A stretch of DNA of 64,000 nucleotides, taken from positions 1 to 64,000 of the forward strand of contig CAYPWL010000010.1 in NCBI GenBank assembly GCA_964414425.1. The letters are read 5' to 3'. Within the stretch, counting starts at the first letter, position 1. Each line of letters starts with the position of its first letter. Below, piece by piece: positions 8,610-16,783 of this stretch. The notes below the pieces were generated by a model. The model saw nothing but the letters and a program-made list of their open reading frames with translations, had not been told where the DNA came from and did not search any database. This stretch comes from GYS-P2D sp964414425 (lineage in GTDB: Bacteria > Bacteroidota > Bacteroidia > Chitinophagales > Saprospiraceae). The position numbers and the translations under genes are program-made.

Positions 8610-9647
8610 ATGCTCAGGCGACAACTGATTTATGCACCATATACATTGACAACAGCCAAGCCTTTTGGTACAGCTCATGGCTCTCGATCTGAGACACATA
8701 TCCTACTTGTAGAGTTGATAGAAGGTAATACCGTAGGTATCGGCGAAGCATCTATGCCGCCTTATTATCCAGAGAAACAACATCATATGCTGGATTTCAT
8801 GAATAGGATAGACGCGGATCAATTGTTGGATTATAATACGATCGACTCAGCGCTGGATTATATTAATAGTATTGCGCCAGGACATACTGCATCAAAGGCT
8901 GCAATCGATATCGCACTTCATGATCTAAGAGCAAAGCAGTACGGGCTATCGCTCGATGCATACTTGAAGATTAATAGAGATGAGAAAGTAATCCAATCTT
9001 CGATTACCATAGGTTTGAGCGATATAGATCGCATGCTTGATGAGGTCACTCGGTATAGCAGCTACCCAATCCTAAAGATTAAACTGGGTCAAGGACGATC
9101 GGATATAAATATTATCAAATCAATCCGGGAGCACACGCAACAAAGGTTATGGATAGACGCCAACCAAGGATGGCGTACTCTTGAAGAAGCATTAATCATC
9201 AGCAAGGAGCTGCAGATCTTGGGAGTTGAAGTGATAGAGCAACCTTTTCCAGTTGGACGACTGGATCTTACAAAGTTCCTGTCAGAGCAGGTTGATATAG
9301 CAATCATAGCTGATGAAGATTGTCAGTGTGTCGATGATATACAGAGATTAGCAAGCAGCTATGACGGCATTAATATCAAGATCATGAAGTGTGGCGGCAT
9401 ACGTGATGCAGTAAGGATGATTGAGCAAGCTCGATTGAACGGTCTGAGTGTTATGTTAGGCTGTATGACCGAAAGCTCTGTGGGAATTTCAGCTGCTTAT
9501 CAACTCGCACACCTGGTAGATTATGTGGATTTAGATGGAAATATGCTGATTAACAATGATCCCGCTATAGGAGTGTATTTGGATGAGGGGAGCCTTAATT
9601 CTTACGGAGGAATGGGCATTCAATGCCGATTGAAAGCAAGCTTATAA
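8610..9647 (+). CDS. Dipeptide epimerase (enolase superfamily)
   Basis: A 345-residue enzyme of the muconate-lactonizing/mandelate racemase branch of the enolase superfamily. The catalytic lysine is in ILKIKLGQG, the metal ligands lie in DANQGW, VIEQPFP and IADEDCQ, and the second lysine in NIKIMKCGGI. The C-terminal GCMTESSVGISAA and DYVDLDGNML segments are typical of L-Ala-D/L-Glu and related dipeptide epimerases, which help recycle murein peptides or other dipeptides. The frame is open from 8559, but the ATG at 8610 places MLRRQLIYAPYTL at the expected N-terminus. It is divergent from the SRPBCC gene. Exact substrate specificity cannot be read from sequence. Confidence 0.9.
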   Translation: MLRRQLIYAPYTLTTAKPFGTAHGSRSETHILLVELIEGNTVGIGEASMPPYYPEKQHHMLDFMNRIDADQLLDYNTIDSALDYINSIAPGHTASKAAIDIALHDLRAKQYGLSLDAYLKINRDEKVIQSSITIGLSDIDRMLDEVTRYSSYPILKIKLGQGRSDINIIKSIREHTQQRLWIDANQGWRTLEEALIISKELQILGVEVIEQPFPVGRLDLTKFLSEQVDIAIIADEDCQCVDDIQRLASSYDGINIKIMKCGGIRDAVRMIEQARLNGLSVMLGCMTESSVGISAAYQLAHLVDYVDLDGNMLINNDPAIGVYLDEGSLNSYGGMGIQCRLKASL

Positions 9648-9690
9648 GGAGTGATTTCTTATATTGTGAATATTAACCTAATAAATATCT

Positions 9691-9727
9691 GTGACCAATT
9701 CAGGTATTACTCCGTCCTAATGGTCAC
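9691..9727 (+). terminator. Possible stem-loop after the epimerase gene
   Basis: GTGACCA at 9691-9697 pairs with TGGTCAC at 9721-9727, and AGG/CCT add inner pairs. It lies 44 bases after the epimerase stop. There is no clean T-run behind it, so it could also be part of the upstream region of the channel gene. Confidence 0.35.
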
Positions 9728-9758
9728 TTCTAATACTTATTTATAAACTAAACATAAT

Positions 9759-10937
9759 ATGGATAACATTTCAAACTTACTGGGGTCTATGACCGCCAGA
9801 TTTGGTGACGTTTTGCCAGGTGTCTTGGGAGCTTTGGTCGTATTGATCATAGGTTTTATAGTCGCTGGCATTGTTAAGCGAGTTGCTAAAGGCTTACTCT
9901 CTAAAACTTCAATAGATGATAAACTCAGCTCTAAAATGGGCGGTTCTGGTTTTCGTTTAGACAGTTTTATAGCTAAGTTGCTTTACTACTTAGTGGTGAT
10001 CTACACATTAATCATCGTTCTTGATATGTTAGGTGTGCAAAATGTGCTTGAGCCGTTACAAGACATGGTTTCTAAGTTCATTGGCTTCTTACCTAATGTA
10101 ATAGCCGCAGGAATCATTGGATTTGCCGGTTATATCATTGCTAACATCGGTTCTGAAGCTACAGGGTTTCTATCAGAAAGACTTGAGTCTTTTGGTGGTA
10201 AAGTTGGATTAAACAGCGGATCTGTTAATCTTTCGAGCCTGGTTAAGCAATTGGTATTCATCCTAATCTTTATCCCGATTCTAATCGTTGCATTGGATAC
10301 GCTCAATATGGATGCGATCTCTCAGCCTGCGACTAAGATGTTAGGACAGTTTTTGGATGCTATCCCACAGATTATAGCAGCTGTAATTCTACTCGGAGTA
10401 TTCTACATAGCTGGTAAATATATTACGTCAATCTTGTCTGACTTACTTAGCAATCTTGGTGTAGATAAATATGCTAACCAACTGGGCGCAGGAGATATCT
10501 TAGGAGGTACTTCAGTATCTAAGTTGATAGGAAATGTAATTTTCTTCTTTATCATCTTTACAGGTCTTATTGCTGCAGCTGATAAGCTTGGATTAGAAGA
10601 GGTTCAGACAATCCTTAGAGATATATTCGACATAGGAGGAAAAGTATTCTTCGGCTTGATCATCTTATTAGGTGGACTACTGATCTCTAACTTCGCTGTC
10701 AAGGCAGTATCTAATACGAGTAAGTGGATGGGTCCAGTCGTAAGATTTGCGATCATGGGTATATTCCTCGCTTTCGCTCTACACACTATGGGTATAGCTG
10801 AGAGCATCGTTAATCTTGCATTTGGATTAACGCTTGGTGCTATAGCAGTTGCCTTTGCACTATCATTCGGATTAGGAGGAAGAGAAGCTGCTGGCAAGCA
10901 GATGGAACATTTCTTCAACGACATGAGAAATAAATAA
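9759..10937 (+). CDS. Mechanosensitive ion channel family protein with TM-helix repeats
   Basis: A 392-residue integral membrane protein. A repeated unit is visible: a stretch such as LPGVLGALVVLIIGFIVAGIVKRV (about 18-42), then a polar link and paired hydrophobic helices containing VLDMLGV, ALDTLNM and AADKLGL at comparable positions. This is the pattern of the conserved TM helix repeat found in the MscS-related group. The last part (IVNLAFGLTLGAIAVAFALSFGLGGREAAGKQ) is characteristic of those channels. It lacks the full cytoplasmic beta and C-terminal domain of MscS. It likely opens under membrane tension to release solutes during osmotic downshift. A strong terminator follows, so the gene is probably transcribed alone. 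Confidence 0.85.
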   Translation: MDNISNLLGSMTARFGDVLPGVLGALVVLIIGFIVAGIVKRVAKGLLSKTSIDDKLSSKMGGSGFRLDSFIAKLLYYLVVIYTLIIVLDMLGVQNVLEPLQDMVSKFIGFLPNVIAAGIIGFAGYIIANIGSEATGFLSERLESFGGKVGLNSGSVNLSSLVKQLVFILIFIPILIVALDTLNMDAISQPATKMLGQFLDAIPQIIAAVILLGVFYIAGKYITSILSDLLSNLGVDKYANQLGAGDILGGTSVSKLIGNVIFFFIIFTGLIAAADKLGLEEVQTILRDIFDIGGKVFFGLIILLGGLLISNFAVKAVSNTSKWMGPVVRFAIMGIFLAFALHTMGIAESIVNLAFGLTLGAIAVAFALSFGLGGREAAGKQMEHFFNDMRNK

Positions 10938-10959
10938 GAACTAAGACACTATATTAGTT

Positions 10960-10994
10960 GCGGATGAGGTGGTTCACCTCATCCGCTTTTTTTA
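10960..10994 (+). terminator. Rho-independent terminator after the channel gene
   Basis: A perfect 12-base stem, GCGGATGAGGTG (10960-10971) with CACCTCATCCGC (10975-10986), is followed by TTTTTTTATT. It is 22 bases past the channel stop codon. Confidence 0.92.
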
Positions 10995-11015
10995 TTACAT
11001 CATATAGATTGATTT

Positions 11016-11822
11016 ATGTCTTCTGATCACGACGTGTCCAAAATAAGCCAGCAAGAGAAAGTTGATCGTATCATTGCTGTCGTAGTCGTGATTTTGTTTC
11101 TGGGTGCTACCGTGCTTTTCTTGTGGGAAGGCGATGAGCCGGAACAAAGAGAAGAGGCCGTTCAACCCACTACAGTCCTTCAAGAGAAAGAGGATACTAT
11201 AGAAGACCAATTAACTCAACAAGAGTCAGAAGAGCTCATCGAAGAAATCCAGATTGAAGGCACGACCTACAAAGTGGAAAGAAAGACTTCTCGCAATATC
11301 GACATGTCTTATCACCAGCGAGCAGCTGACGAGAGTCTTAGGACTTCTGGTATCATAGATACTCTTGAATTAGATGGTTCAGAATTAGGTAAAACTATCT
11401 TAGGCGATGAGCATAATTCAATCCCAAGCGATCGTCTGGAAGAGCAGGATGATACTGCTGTTGAAGAGTTAGTTGAGGAAGTGGTTGCTCCCGTCAGCAC
11501 TATAGCCAATACGGCCTCAAGTGCTGTGCAAGAAGCTGCAAAGCAACCAGTTGTCGAGACACTAGAATCAATAGAGCGTAAAACAGTGGAAGCACCTCCG
11601 ACAGAGTGCGTCATCATCATCGGTGCGTACAAAAGCGCATCGAATATCTCTAAACTCAGTGATCGCCTCGAGCGAGATAATTACGATCACTTCACGACTC
11701 CATATAAAAATCTTACTCGAGTAGGAGTAAGAGTATCATGTGATAATGAGTCGTATGAGCCAATATTGCAATCTATCCGTAGATCATACGCTCAGGATGC
11801 AGTGCTGTTGCAGCCCAAATAA
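11016..11822 (+). CDS. Single-pass membrane protein with SPOR-like C-terminal domain
   Basis: A 268-residue protein with a short basic-acidic cytoplasmic start, one transmembrane helix (IIAVVVVILFLGATVLFLW, about residues 19-37), a long Glu/Gln/Thr-rich linker, and a C-terminal domain of about 70 residues starting at CVIIIGAYKSASNISKLSDRL. The pattern of a strand, helix, strand and final helix (SYEPILQSIRRSYAQDAVLL) fits a SPOR fold, which binds denuded glycan strands in septal peptidoglycan. I infer SPOR from this pattern only. The topology would place that domain in the periplasm, consistent with an envelope or division role. It is convergent with the serine hydrolase gene. Confidence 0.65.
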   Translation: MSSDHDVSKISQQEKVDRIIAVVVVILFLGATVLFLWEGDEPEQREEAVQPTTVLQEKEDTIEDQLTQQESEELIEEIQIEGTTYKVERKTSRNIDMSYHQRAADESLRTSGIIDTLELDGSELGKTILGDEHNSIPSDRLEEQDDTAVEELVEEVVAPVSTIANTASSAVQEAAKQPVVETLESIERKTVEAPPTECVIIIGAYKSASNISKLSDRLERDNYDHFTTPYKNLTRVGVRVSCDNESYEPILQSIRRSYAQDAVLLQPK

Positions 11823-11831
11823 GACATGAGC

Positions 11832-13133
11832 TTACTCATGATCATCTGCACTCATCAGTTGATCATAGACCGCTTGATGTAGTCGAGGTCTCACATTTAG
11901 ATTATAGATATTCCGTTGTTCCCGATTGGGATATACACGATTGCTCAAAAATATAAATACAATGTGGTGCTCAGGATCTGCCCACGCCATAGTACCAGTG
12001 AATCCACTATGACCAAAACTCGCTCGACTCGCAGATTTGGCGACATAAGCCAGATCCGCATCATACTCGAGTAGGGGCTTATCAAATCCTAATCCGCGGC
12101 GATTCATCTCCGACTCATATTGATAGCGAGTGAATTCCGCAACAGTAGCTGAGTCGAGTATGGATCGGGTATGATACCTGCCATAATTTTGATACATCAT
12201 AAACAGCTTGCACAGGTCTTCGGCATTAGAGAATATACCTGCGTTACATGAGGTACCTATCATGGCAGCTGCCTCATCGTGCACATAGCCATGCACCAGT
12301 TGCCTCCTAAAGAGACTATCGTATTCAGTAGGAACGATTTTCGAGTGATCTCTCCGCTGCAGTGGGTGATAGCCGATCTGCTCCAAGCCTATTGGATCAT
12401 ACAACTCTCTCTGCAAGATGTCTATGAAGTCTCCTCCAGTAAACCGCTCGATCAGATTAGGAAGCATCAGGAAGAACAGCCCGGAATATCGGTAGCCTTC
12501 TTCATCGAGCAGATCACTGTCTTTGATCCTACTGCGCATAACCTTGTGATATCGTCGATGCATGTATAGATCGTTTGCAATTTGGATGTTATAGCGCTTG
12601 TTAGATTTATTCTTAAATGTCCGGCGTTTGTATTTTCCATTATTCTTGACGGCCTCTTTCCAAAATATGATGTATGGGACCAGCCTCGCCTTGTGAGCTA
12701 ATATCTCTCGCATGTTGAGTTGAGACTTATTAGACTTCGCTAATTCAGGTAAATAGCGCTCAATGGGAGCATCCAAATCTATAAGGCCATGAGCATGAAG
12801 TTTCATCAAGAGTGGCAATCCTGTAGTGACCTTAGTGAGGGAGGCAACATCGTAGATATGGTCATTCTTAACGGCAACGGATTCATCATAGGTATGATGC
12901 CCGTAAGACTTGTTGATGATGATACTGTCATTATATGCCACAGTAATCTGGCATCCCGGAAATGCCATAGAGTCTATCGCCTCATATATGATATCATCAA
13001 AGGCCTGCAGGATTGTATCTATTTTTGAAGATATAGGGCTGCTATCCGTTTGTGCGATCAGGATGTGAGGTATACTTAAGAGGCATGCAACGCTCATCCA
13101 TGATCCGAAGACTTTCTTGGTAATAGAGATCAT
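11832..13133 (-). CDS. Secreted serine hydrolase of the beta-lactamase class C family
   Basis: A 433-residue exported enzyme. A signal peptide (ending near ILIAQTD) leads into the penicillin-binding/beta-lactamase fold, with the nucleophile in SLTK (Ser98-Lys101) and a later HSGFTGTMAW block that supplies the KTG-like motif. In place of the usual YxN motif it has YSGLFF, where glycine replaces asparagine. Relatives act as esterases, peptidases or D-aminoacylases rather than true beta-lactamases, and some Bacteroidota versions are fused to a GH3 domain, absent here. Its start overlaps the stop of the metallo-hydrolase gene by 4 bases, indicating translational coupling. Confidence 0.88.
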   Translation of the reverse strand: MISITKKVFGSWMSVACLLSIPHILIAQTDSSPISSKIDTILQAFDDIIYEAIDSMAFPGCQITVAYNDSIIINKSYGHHTYDESVAVKNDHIYDVASLTKVTTGLPLLMKLHAHGLIDLDAPIERYLPELAKSNKSQLNMREILAHKARLVPYIIFWKEAVKNNGKYKRRTFKNKSNKRYNIQIANDLYMHRRYHKVMRSRIKDSDLLDEEGYRYSGLFFLMLPNLIERFTGGDFIDILQRELYDPIGLEQIGYHPLQRRDHSKIVPTEYDSLFRRQLVHGYVHDEAAAMIGTSCNAGIFSNAEDLCKLFMMYQNYGRYHTRSILDSATVAEFTRYQYESEMNRRGLGFDKPLLEYDADLAYVAKSASRASFGHSGFTGTMAWADPEHHIVFIFLSNRVYPNREQRNIYNLNVRPRLHQAVYDQLMSADDHE

Positions 13134-14044
13134 AGCTTGAATACTTGGCCAAATGATGCTACATGAAAGCCTTGATTAATTGTATGCTTATAGGCTTGAC
13201 TATCCGTATCCAATAGAGGGTTAGTATGATTGAGATGAATGAAATACACCTTGTTTTTTTCAGATTCCGGTAAGGATGAGAGTAGATCGAGGCTTTCCTC
13301 TACGGTCGGATGGGGGATCTGACTCATATCTCGTCCTCCTAACTCTACACCATCATAGAATGTCGCATCTAACAAGGCATAGTCAACCTTGGCGATTTCA
13401 TGAATGATACTATGATCCCAGAGGTGCCATTTGTCGATATCCGGGATGTAGAGCACGGATTTATTAGGTCCGTTAATTCTATATCCAACCGTTTCTGAGT
13501 ATTCATCACGATGGGGGACAAGGATGGGTGTATATGAGATATAATTTGTAGCGGTATAAGCTTTATCTGATCTGATCGAATGCAGCTTGATATTTTCATT
13601 TTTGACCAGCTGGCTCCATGGGCCATTTGTTGATAGGAAGCGTTCCATTCTGGGCATAGCAGACACGATGACTTTGTAAGCATTGATTGCCTCTTTACCT
13701 AATTGTACTAAGCCACTATAGTGCCCTATGTGAGCATGGGTCAACAGGATAAGATCGGGCATTGGATTGTCTATATCAGCCATAGACTGGAGATGACTTA
13801 ATTGACTGTTGATGTCAGGGGTGGCGTCGACCATCATTGTGTAGCAGCTCTCATGATCTATCACTCCGATTGAGGCGACCCTTCTGGTGTGGTCAGGATG
13901 ATCCCAGAGATGAGCGCAGCAGTCCTTTTGGCATCCGATCTGCGGTGAGCCTGCATCCTGTACTGTGCCTAATATGACCATATCCACCTGTCCAGTGAGC
14001 AAGATTTTACAGATCACGAAGACTGTGAGTAAGAGAATTCTCAT
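13130..14044 (-). CDS. Exported PqqB-like MBL-fold metallo-hydrolase
   Basis: A 304-residue protein with an N-terminal hydrophobic signal and a metallo-beta-lactamase fold. VILGTVQDAGSPQIGCQKDCC near the start is the cysteine-rich entry typical of the PqqB-like group. The metal motif reads LTHAHIGHYSGL, so the Asp of the canonical HxHxDH is glycine. Later VDYALLDATFYDG and VYFIHLNHTNPLL supply further ligands. No PQQ synthesis genes are near, so a true PQQ role is unlikely, and the reaction is unknown. It overlaps the serine hydrolase gene by 4 bases and follows the carboxylase gene by 55 bases, suggesting one transcription unit. Confidence 0.82.
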   Translation of the reverse strand: MRILLLTVFVICKILLTGQVDMVILGTVQDAGSPQIGCQKDCCAHLWDHPDHTRRVASIGVIDHESCYTMMVDATPDINSQLSHLQSMADIDNPMPDLILLTHAHIGHYSGLVQLGKEAINAYKVIVSAMPRMERFLSTNGPWSQLVKNENIKLHSIRSDKAYTATNYISYTPILVPHRDEYSETVGYRINGPNKSVLYIPDIDKWHLWDHSIIHEIAKVDYALLDATFYDGVELGGRDMSQIPHPTVEESLDLLSSLPESEKNKVYFIHLNHTNPLLDTDSQAYKHTINQGFHVASFGQVFKL

Positions 14045-14099
14045 GGCTATAAAAGTAATCAGACCGGCTTATAATCTATAACTCTGTCGCTCGAAGTAG

Positions 14100-15728
14100 T
14101 TAAGTTTGGATGACACCGACGTTAAACTTCTCTATAGGGGCATGATCAGCTGCCGCTATCCCTGCGGAGATTAGTGATCGAGTCTGTACGGGATCTATGA
14201 TCGCATCCAGCCATAGTCTGGCTGCCGCATAGTATGGCGAAGTTTGATTGTCGTATTGTTGTGATATTTTGTCGAGTATATCTTGCTGTTCTTTGGCGGT
14301 AGGTTCCTTCCCTTGCGACTTCATTGACGCCACTTGTATTTGCATAAGTACCTTAGCGGCCTGTTCGCCTCCCATCACAGATATCTTAGCACTTGGCCAA
14401 GCCACGATTAATCGAGGATCATAGGCCTTGCCACACATCGCATAATTACCCGCTCCGTAAGAGTTGCCCATGATAATACTGAATTTAGGTACTGTGCTAT
14501 TAGATACGGCACTGACCATCTTAGCTCCATCCTTGATGATGCCACCATGCTCAGACCGGGTTCCAACCATAAATCCAGATACATCATGCAAGAACACCAG
14601 TGGGATCTTTTTCTGATTACAGATCATAATAAAGCGTGCTGCTTTGTCTGCAGAGTCAGAGTAGATTACACCGCCAAATTGCATTTCGCCTTTACCATTC
14701 TTAGTCACCTCTCTATTATTAGCTACGATACCTACAGACCAACCATCTATCCTTGCATAGGCACAGATCATGGTCTTCGCATAGCTTGCCTTATATTCTG
14801 ATATTTTTGAATCATCCACTATGCACTTGATCACCTCTCGAGCTTGATACGGCTTTGCTCGGTCGTCAGGCATACGTCGATAGATTTCATCCAGATCTAC
14901 TTTAGGTGCAGCGGGTTCTATCCTGTCAAATTGATTGAGAGTGCGTGGCGCCAGCTGACTCATCAAATCTTTGATCTTGTCCAGACAGCTTTCGTCATCT
15001 GGTAACTTATAATCTACTACTCCTGATATTTCGGTATGTGTATTGGCTCCACCGAGGGTCTCTTTATCTGAGCTTTCGCCGATGGCAGCCTTGACGAGAT
15101 ATGGACCTGCTAAAAATATAGATCCCGTTCCCTCAACGATTAAGGACTCGTCTGACATGATCGGCAGGTATGCGCCGCCAGCCACACAGCTACCCATGAT
15201 TGCAGAGATCTGAGTGATACCCATGCTGGACATCTTAGCATTATTTCTAAATACTCTACCAAAATGTTCCTTGTCTGGAAATATCTCATCTTGCATCGGG
15301 AGGTACACGCCAGCACTATCCACGAGATATATGATCGGCAATCTATTGTCCATTGCGATCTCTTGTGCACGCAAGTTCTTCTTACCGGTTATTGGAAAGA
15401 ATGCGCCCGCTTTCACGGTGGCATCGTTGGCGATGATAACACACTGCCGTCCAGATACATAGCCCATACCTGTCACAACTCCGCCGCCGGGACATCCCCC
15501 ATGTTCCTCATACATTTCAAATCCTGCAAATGCACCTACTTCAATAAATTCGGAGTCGTCGTCCACTAAATAAGCTATGCGTTCTCTTGCTGTGAGTTTG
15601 CCTTTGGCTTTATGTTTGGCAATTTTCTTCTCGCCTCCACCCAGATGTATGGTCTCAAGTCGTCGATTCATCCTTGATACCAGCATTTTCATTGAGTCTT
15701 CATTCTTATTTTCGACGATATTCTCCAT
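14100..15728 (-). CDS. Acyl-CoA carboxylase beta subunit, methylcrotonyl-CoA type
   Basis: A 542-residue carboxyltransferase with two crotonase-like halves. The N-terminal half carries KGKLTARERIAYLVDD, ATVKAGAFFPITGKKNLRAQEIA and LVDSAGVYLPMQDEIFPD. The C-terminal half carries DVSGFMVGTRSEHGGIIKDGAK and NSYGAGNYAMCGKAYDPR. The FPDKEHFGRVFRNNAKMS region and overall length match methylcrotonoyl-CoA carboxylase beta chains, which act in leucine degradation by carboxylating 3-methylcrotonyl-CoA with a biotin-bearing alpha subunit. No alpha subunit is adjacent. The separate biotin carboxylase and carrier at 48-51 kb could serve it. The gene is divergent from the alginate regulator across 15729-15933. 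Confidence 0.9.
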   Translation of the reverse strand: MENIVENKNEDSMKMLVSRMNRRLETIHLGGGEKKIAKHKAKGKLTARERIAYLVDDDSEFIEVGAFAGFEMYEEHGGCPGGGVVTGMGYVSGRQCVIIANDATVKAGAFFPITGKKNLRAQEIAMDNRLPIIYLVDSAGVYLPMQDEIFPDKEHFGRVFRNNAKMSSMGITQISAIMGSCVAGGAYLPIMSDESLIVEGTGSIFLAGPYLVKAAIGESSDKETLGGANTHTEISGVVDYKLPDDESCLDKIKDLMSQLAPRTLNQFDRIEPAAPKVDLDEIYRRMPDDRAKPYQAREVIKCIVDDSKISEYKASYAKTMICAYARIDGWSVGIVANNREVTKNGKGEMQFGGVIYSDSADKAARFIMICNQKKIPLVFLHDVSGFMVGTRSEHGGIIKDGAKMVSAVSNSTVPKFSIIMGNSYGAGNYAMCGKAYDPRLIVAWPSAKISVMGGEQAAKVLMQIQVASMKSQGKEPTAKEQQDILDKISQQYDNQTSPYYAAARLWLDAIIDPVQTRSLISAGIAAADHAPIEKFNVGVIQT

Positions 15729-15881
15729 TCAAAATTTGCTATTAAATTCTGGTGCTAAGATGAGTTTTTATTTCACCATAAGTTGAGTGCTAATGTACTT
15801 ATAGCGCAAAGGTTTAGGTTTATGCAATAAAATTTAATTTTTTTTCTGGTTTTCTTATCGTGAATATATCAAGGAGGTTAT

Positions 15882-15927
15882 ATTTGGTCAACCAAATATT
15901 GGCAAACCAATATCTGGTTGACCAAAT
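15882..15927. promoter_or_regulatory. Triple palindromic operator before the FadR-type regulator
   Basis: Three TTGGTnnACCAA-like sites sit in a row: TTGGTCAACCAA (15884-15895), TTGGCAAACCAA (15899-15910) and CTGGTTGACCAA (15914-15925). Their centres are 15 bases apart, and the array ends 6 bases before the regulator start codon. The outer two are near reverse complements of each other. The motif resembles the TGGT...ACCA operators of FadR-family regulators and, from memory, the E. coli UxuR/ExuR site. Autoregulation by the adjacent gene is the natural reading. Confidence 0.85.
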
Positions 15928-15933
15928 AGTACT

Positions 15934-16641
15934 ATGTTAGAACACATTCAGAAGATAACTATCGAGAAGCCTGTAGATAAAATTATCTCCCAGATTAGAA
16001 ATCAAATCTCATCTGGAGAAATACGACCAGGTGATAAGTTGCCTCCAGAGCGAAAGTTAGCCGAACATTTCGGTGTAGGGCGTGCTCATGTCAGAGACGC
16101 CATAAGGAAATTAGAATTTTATGGACTTCTAAAGACGCTACCGCAAAGTGGTACAGTCGTGTCTGGAACAGGGGTAGTTGCTCTAAAAGGGGTGATCTCA
16201 GACTACATAAAATTAGACGACCATGACTTCAGATCTCTAGTTGAGACAAGAGTCTTGCTGGAGAAAGAAGCTGCGTATTTAGCCGCTCAAAAAAGAACAG
16301 AGGAAGACATAGCCGAATTGCAAAATGCGCTATACGCCTATCAATCTAATGTAGAAAAAGGGTTGCCGGCAATTGAGGAAGACTTAAAATTCCATGTGAA
16401 GATTGCCGATGCAGGAAAAAATAAAGTACTTAAAGCGCTCATGATGATTATTTCTCCTGATATCGTGTCAAGCTTTAACAAGTTTAAGGTGTGCAATGAT
16501 GGTACTACCGATAAGTCATTAGAAGAACATCAAGTAATCATGATGCATATCAGGAATCAGGAACCTGAACTTGCTGCGGATGCAATGGAATCTCATCTGC
16601 AAGATGTATTGGCCTTCAGTAAAAGTGCCACGTTGAGCTAA
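15934..16641 (+). CDS. FadR-subfamily GntR regulator of alginate use (AusR-like)
   Basis: A 235-residue transcription factor. The winged helix covers about residues 14-76, with the GntR signature SGEIRPGDKLPPERKLAEHFGVGRAHVRDAI and a wing ending in QSGTVVSG. The C-terminal FCD helical domain (about 90-225) has EEDLKFHVKIADA, EEHQVIMMHI and AMESHLQDVL, which supply the Asp and His residues that bind metal and ligand in this subfamily. It opens the alginate locus and faces susC. By analogy with AusR of Zobellia, a FadR-type repressor relieved by KDG, it probably senses a late alginate intermediate. The palindromes ending 6 bases before its start suggest autorepression. Confidence 0.9.
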   Translation: MLEHIQKITIEKPVDKIISQIRNQISSGEIRPGDKLPPERKLAEHFGVGRAHVRDAIRKLEFYGLLKTLPQSGTVVSGTGVVALKGVISDYIKLDDHDFRSLVETRVLLEKEAAYLAAQKRTEEDIAELQNALYAYQSNVEKGLPAIEEDLKFHVKIADAGKNKVLKALMMIISPDIVSSFNKFKVCNDGTTDKSLEEHQVIMMHIRNQEPELAADAMESHLQDVLAFSKSATLS

Positions 16642-16689
16642 GAAAGGTATTACTCCAATCAATAGGAGTGCATCATGCTATTCTTAGCT
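16636..16689 (+). terminator. Long stem-loop spanning the regulator stop codon
   Basis: AGCTAAGAA (16636-16644), which includes the regulator's stop codon, pairs with TTCTTAGCT (16681-16689). Inside, ACTCC (16652-16656) pairs with GGAGT (16665-16669). There is no downstream T-run, so it may be an attenuator or an mRNA stability element between the regulator and susC1 rather than a simple terminator. Confidence 0.5.
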
Positions 16690-16783
16690 ACGTTTTATGA
16701 AAAAATGAAAAGAATTATCGGGTGACATTGTGCTCCCTAATTCAAAGACTTAACTATTTAACTAACCTTAACCAAGGTCCTTT

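Noticed and set aside
13130..14044. Assignment as true PqqB for PQQ synthesis
   Set aside because: There is no pqqA, C, D or E nearby and the protein is exported, so only the fold relation is kept.
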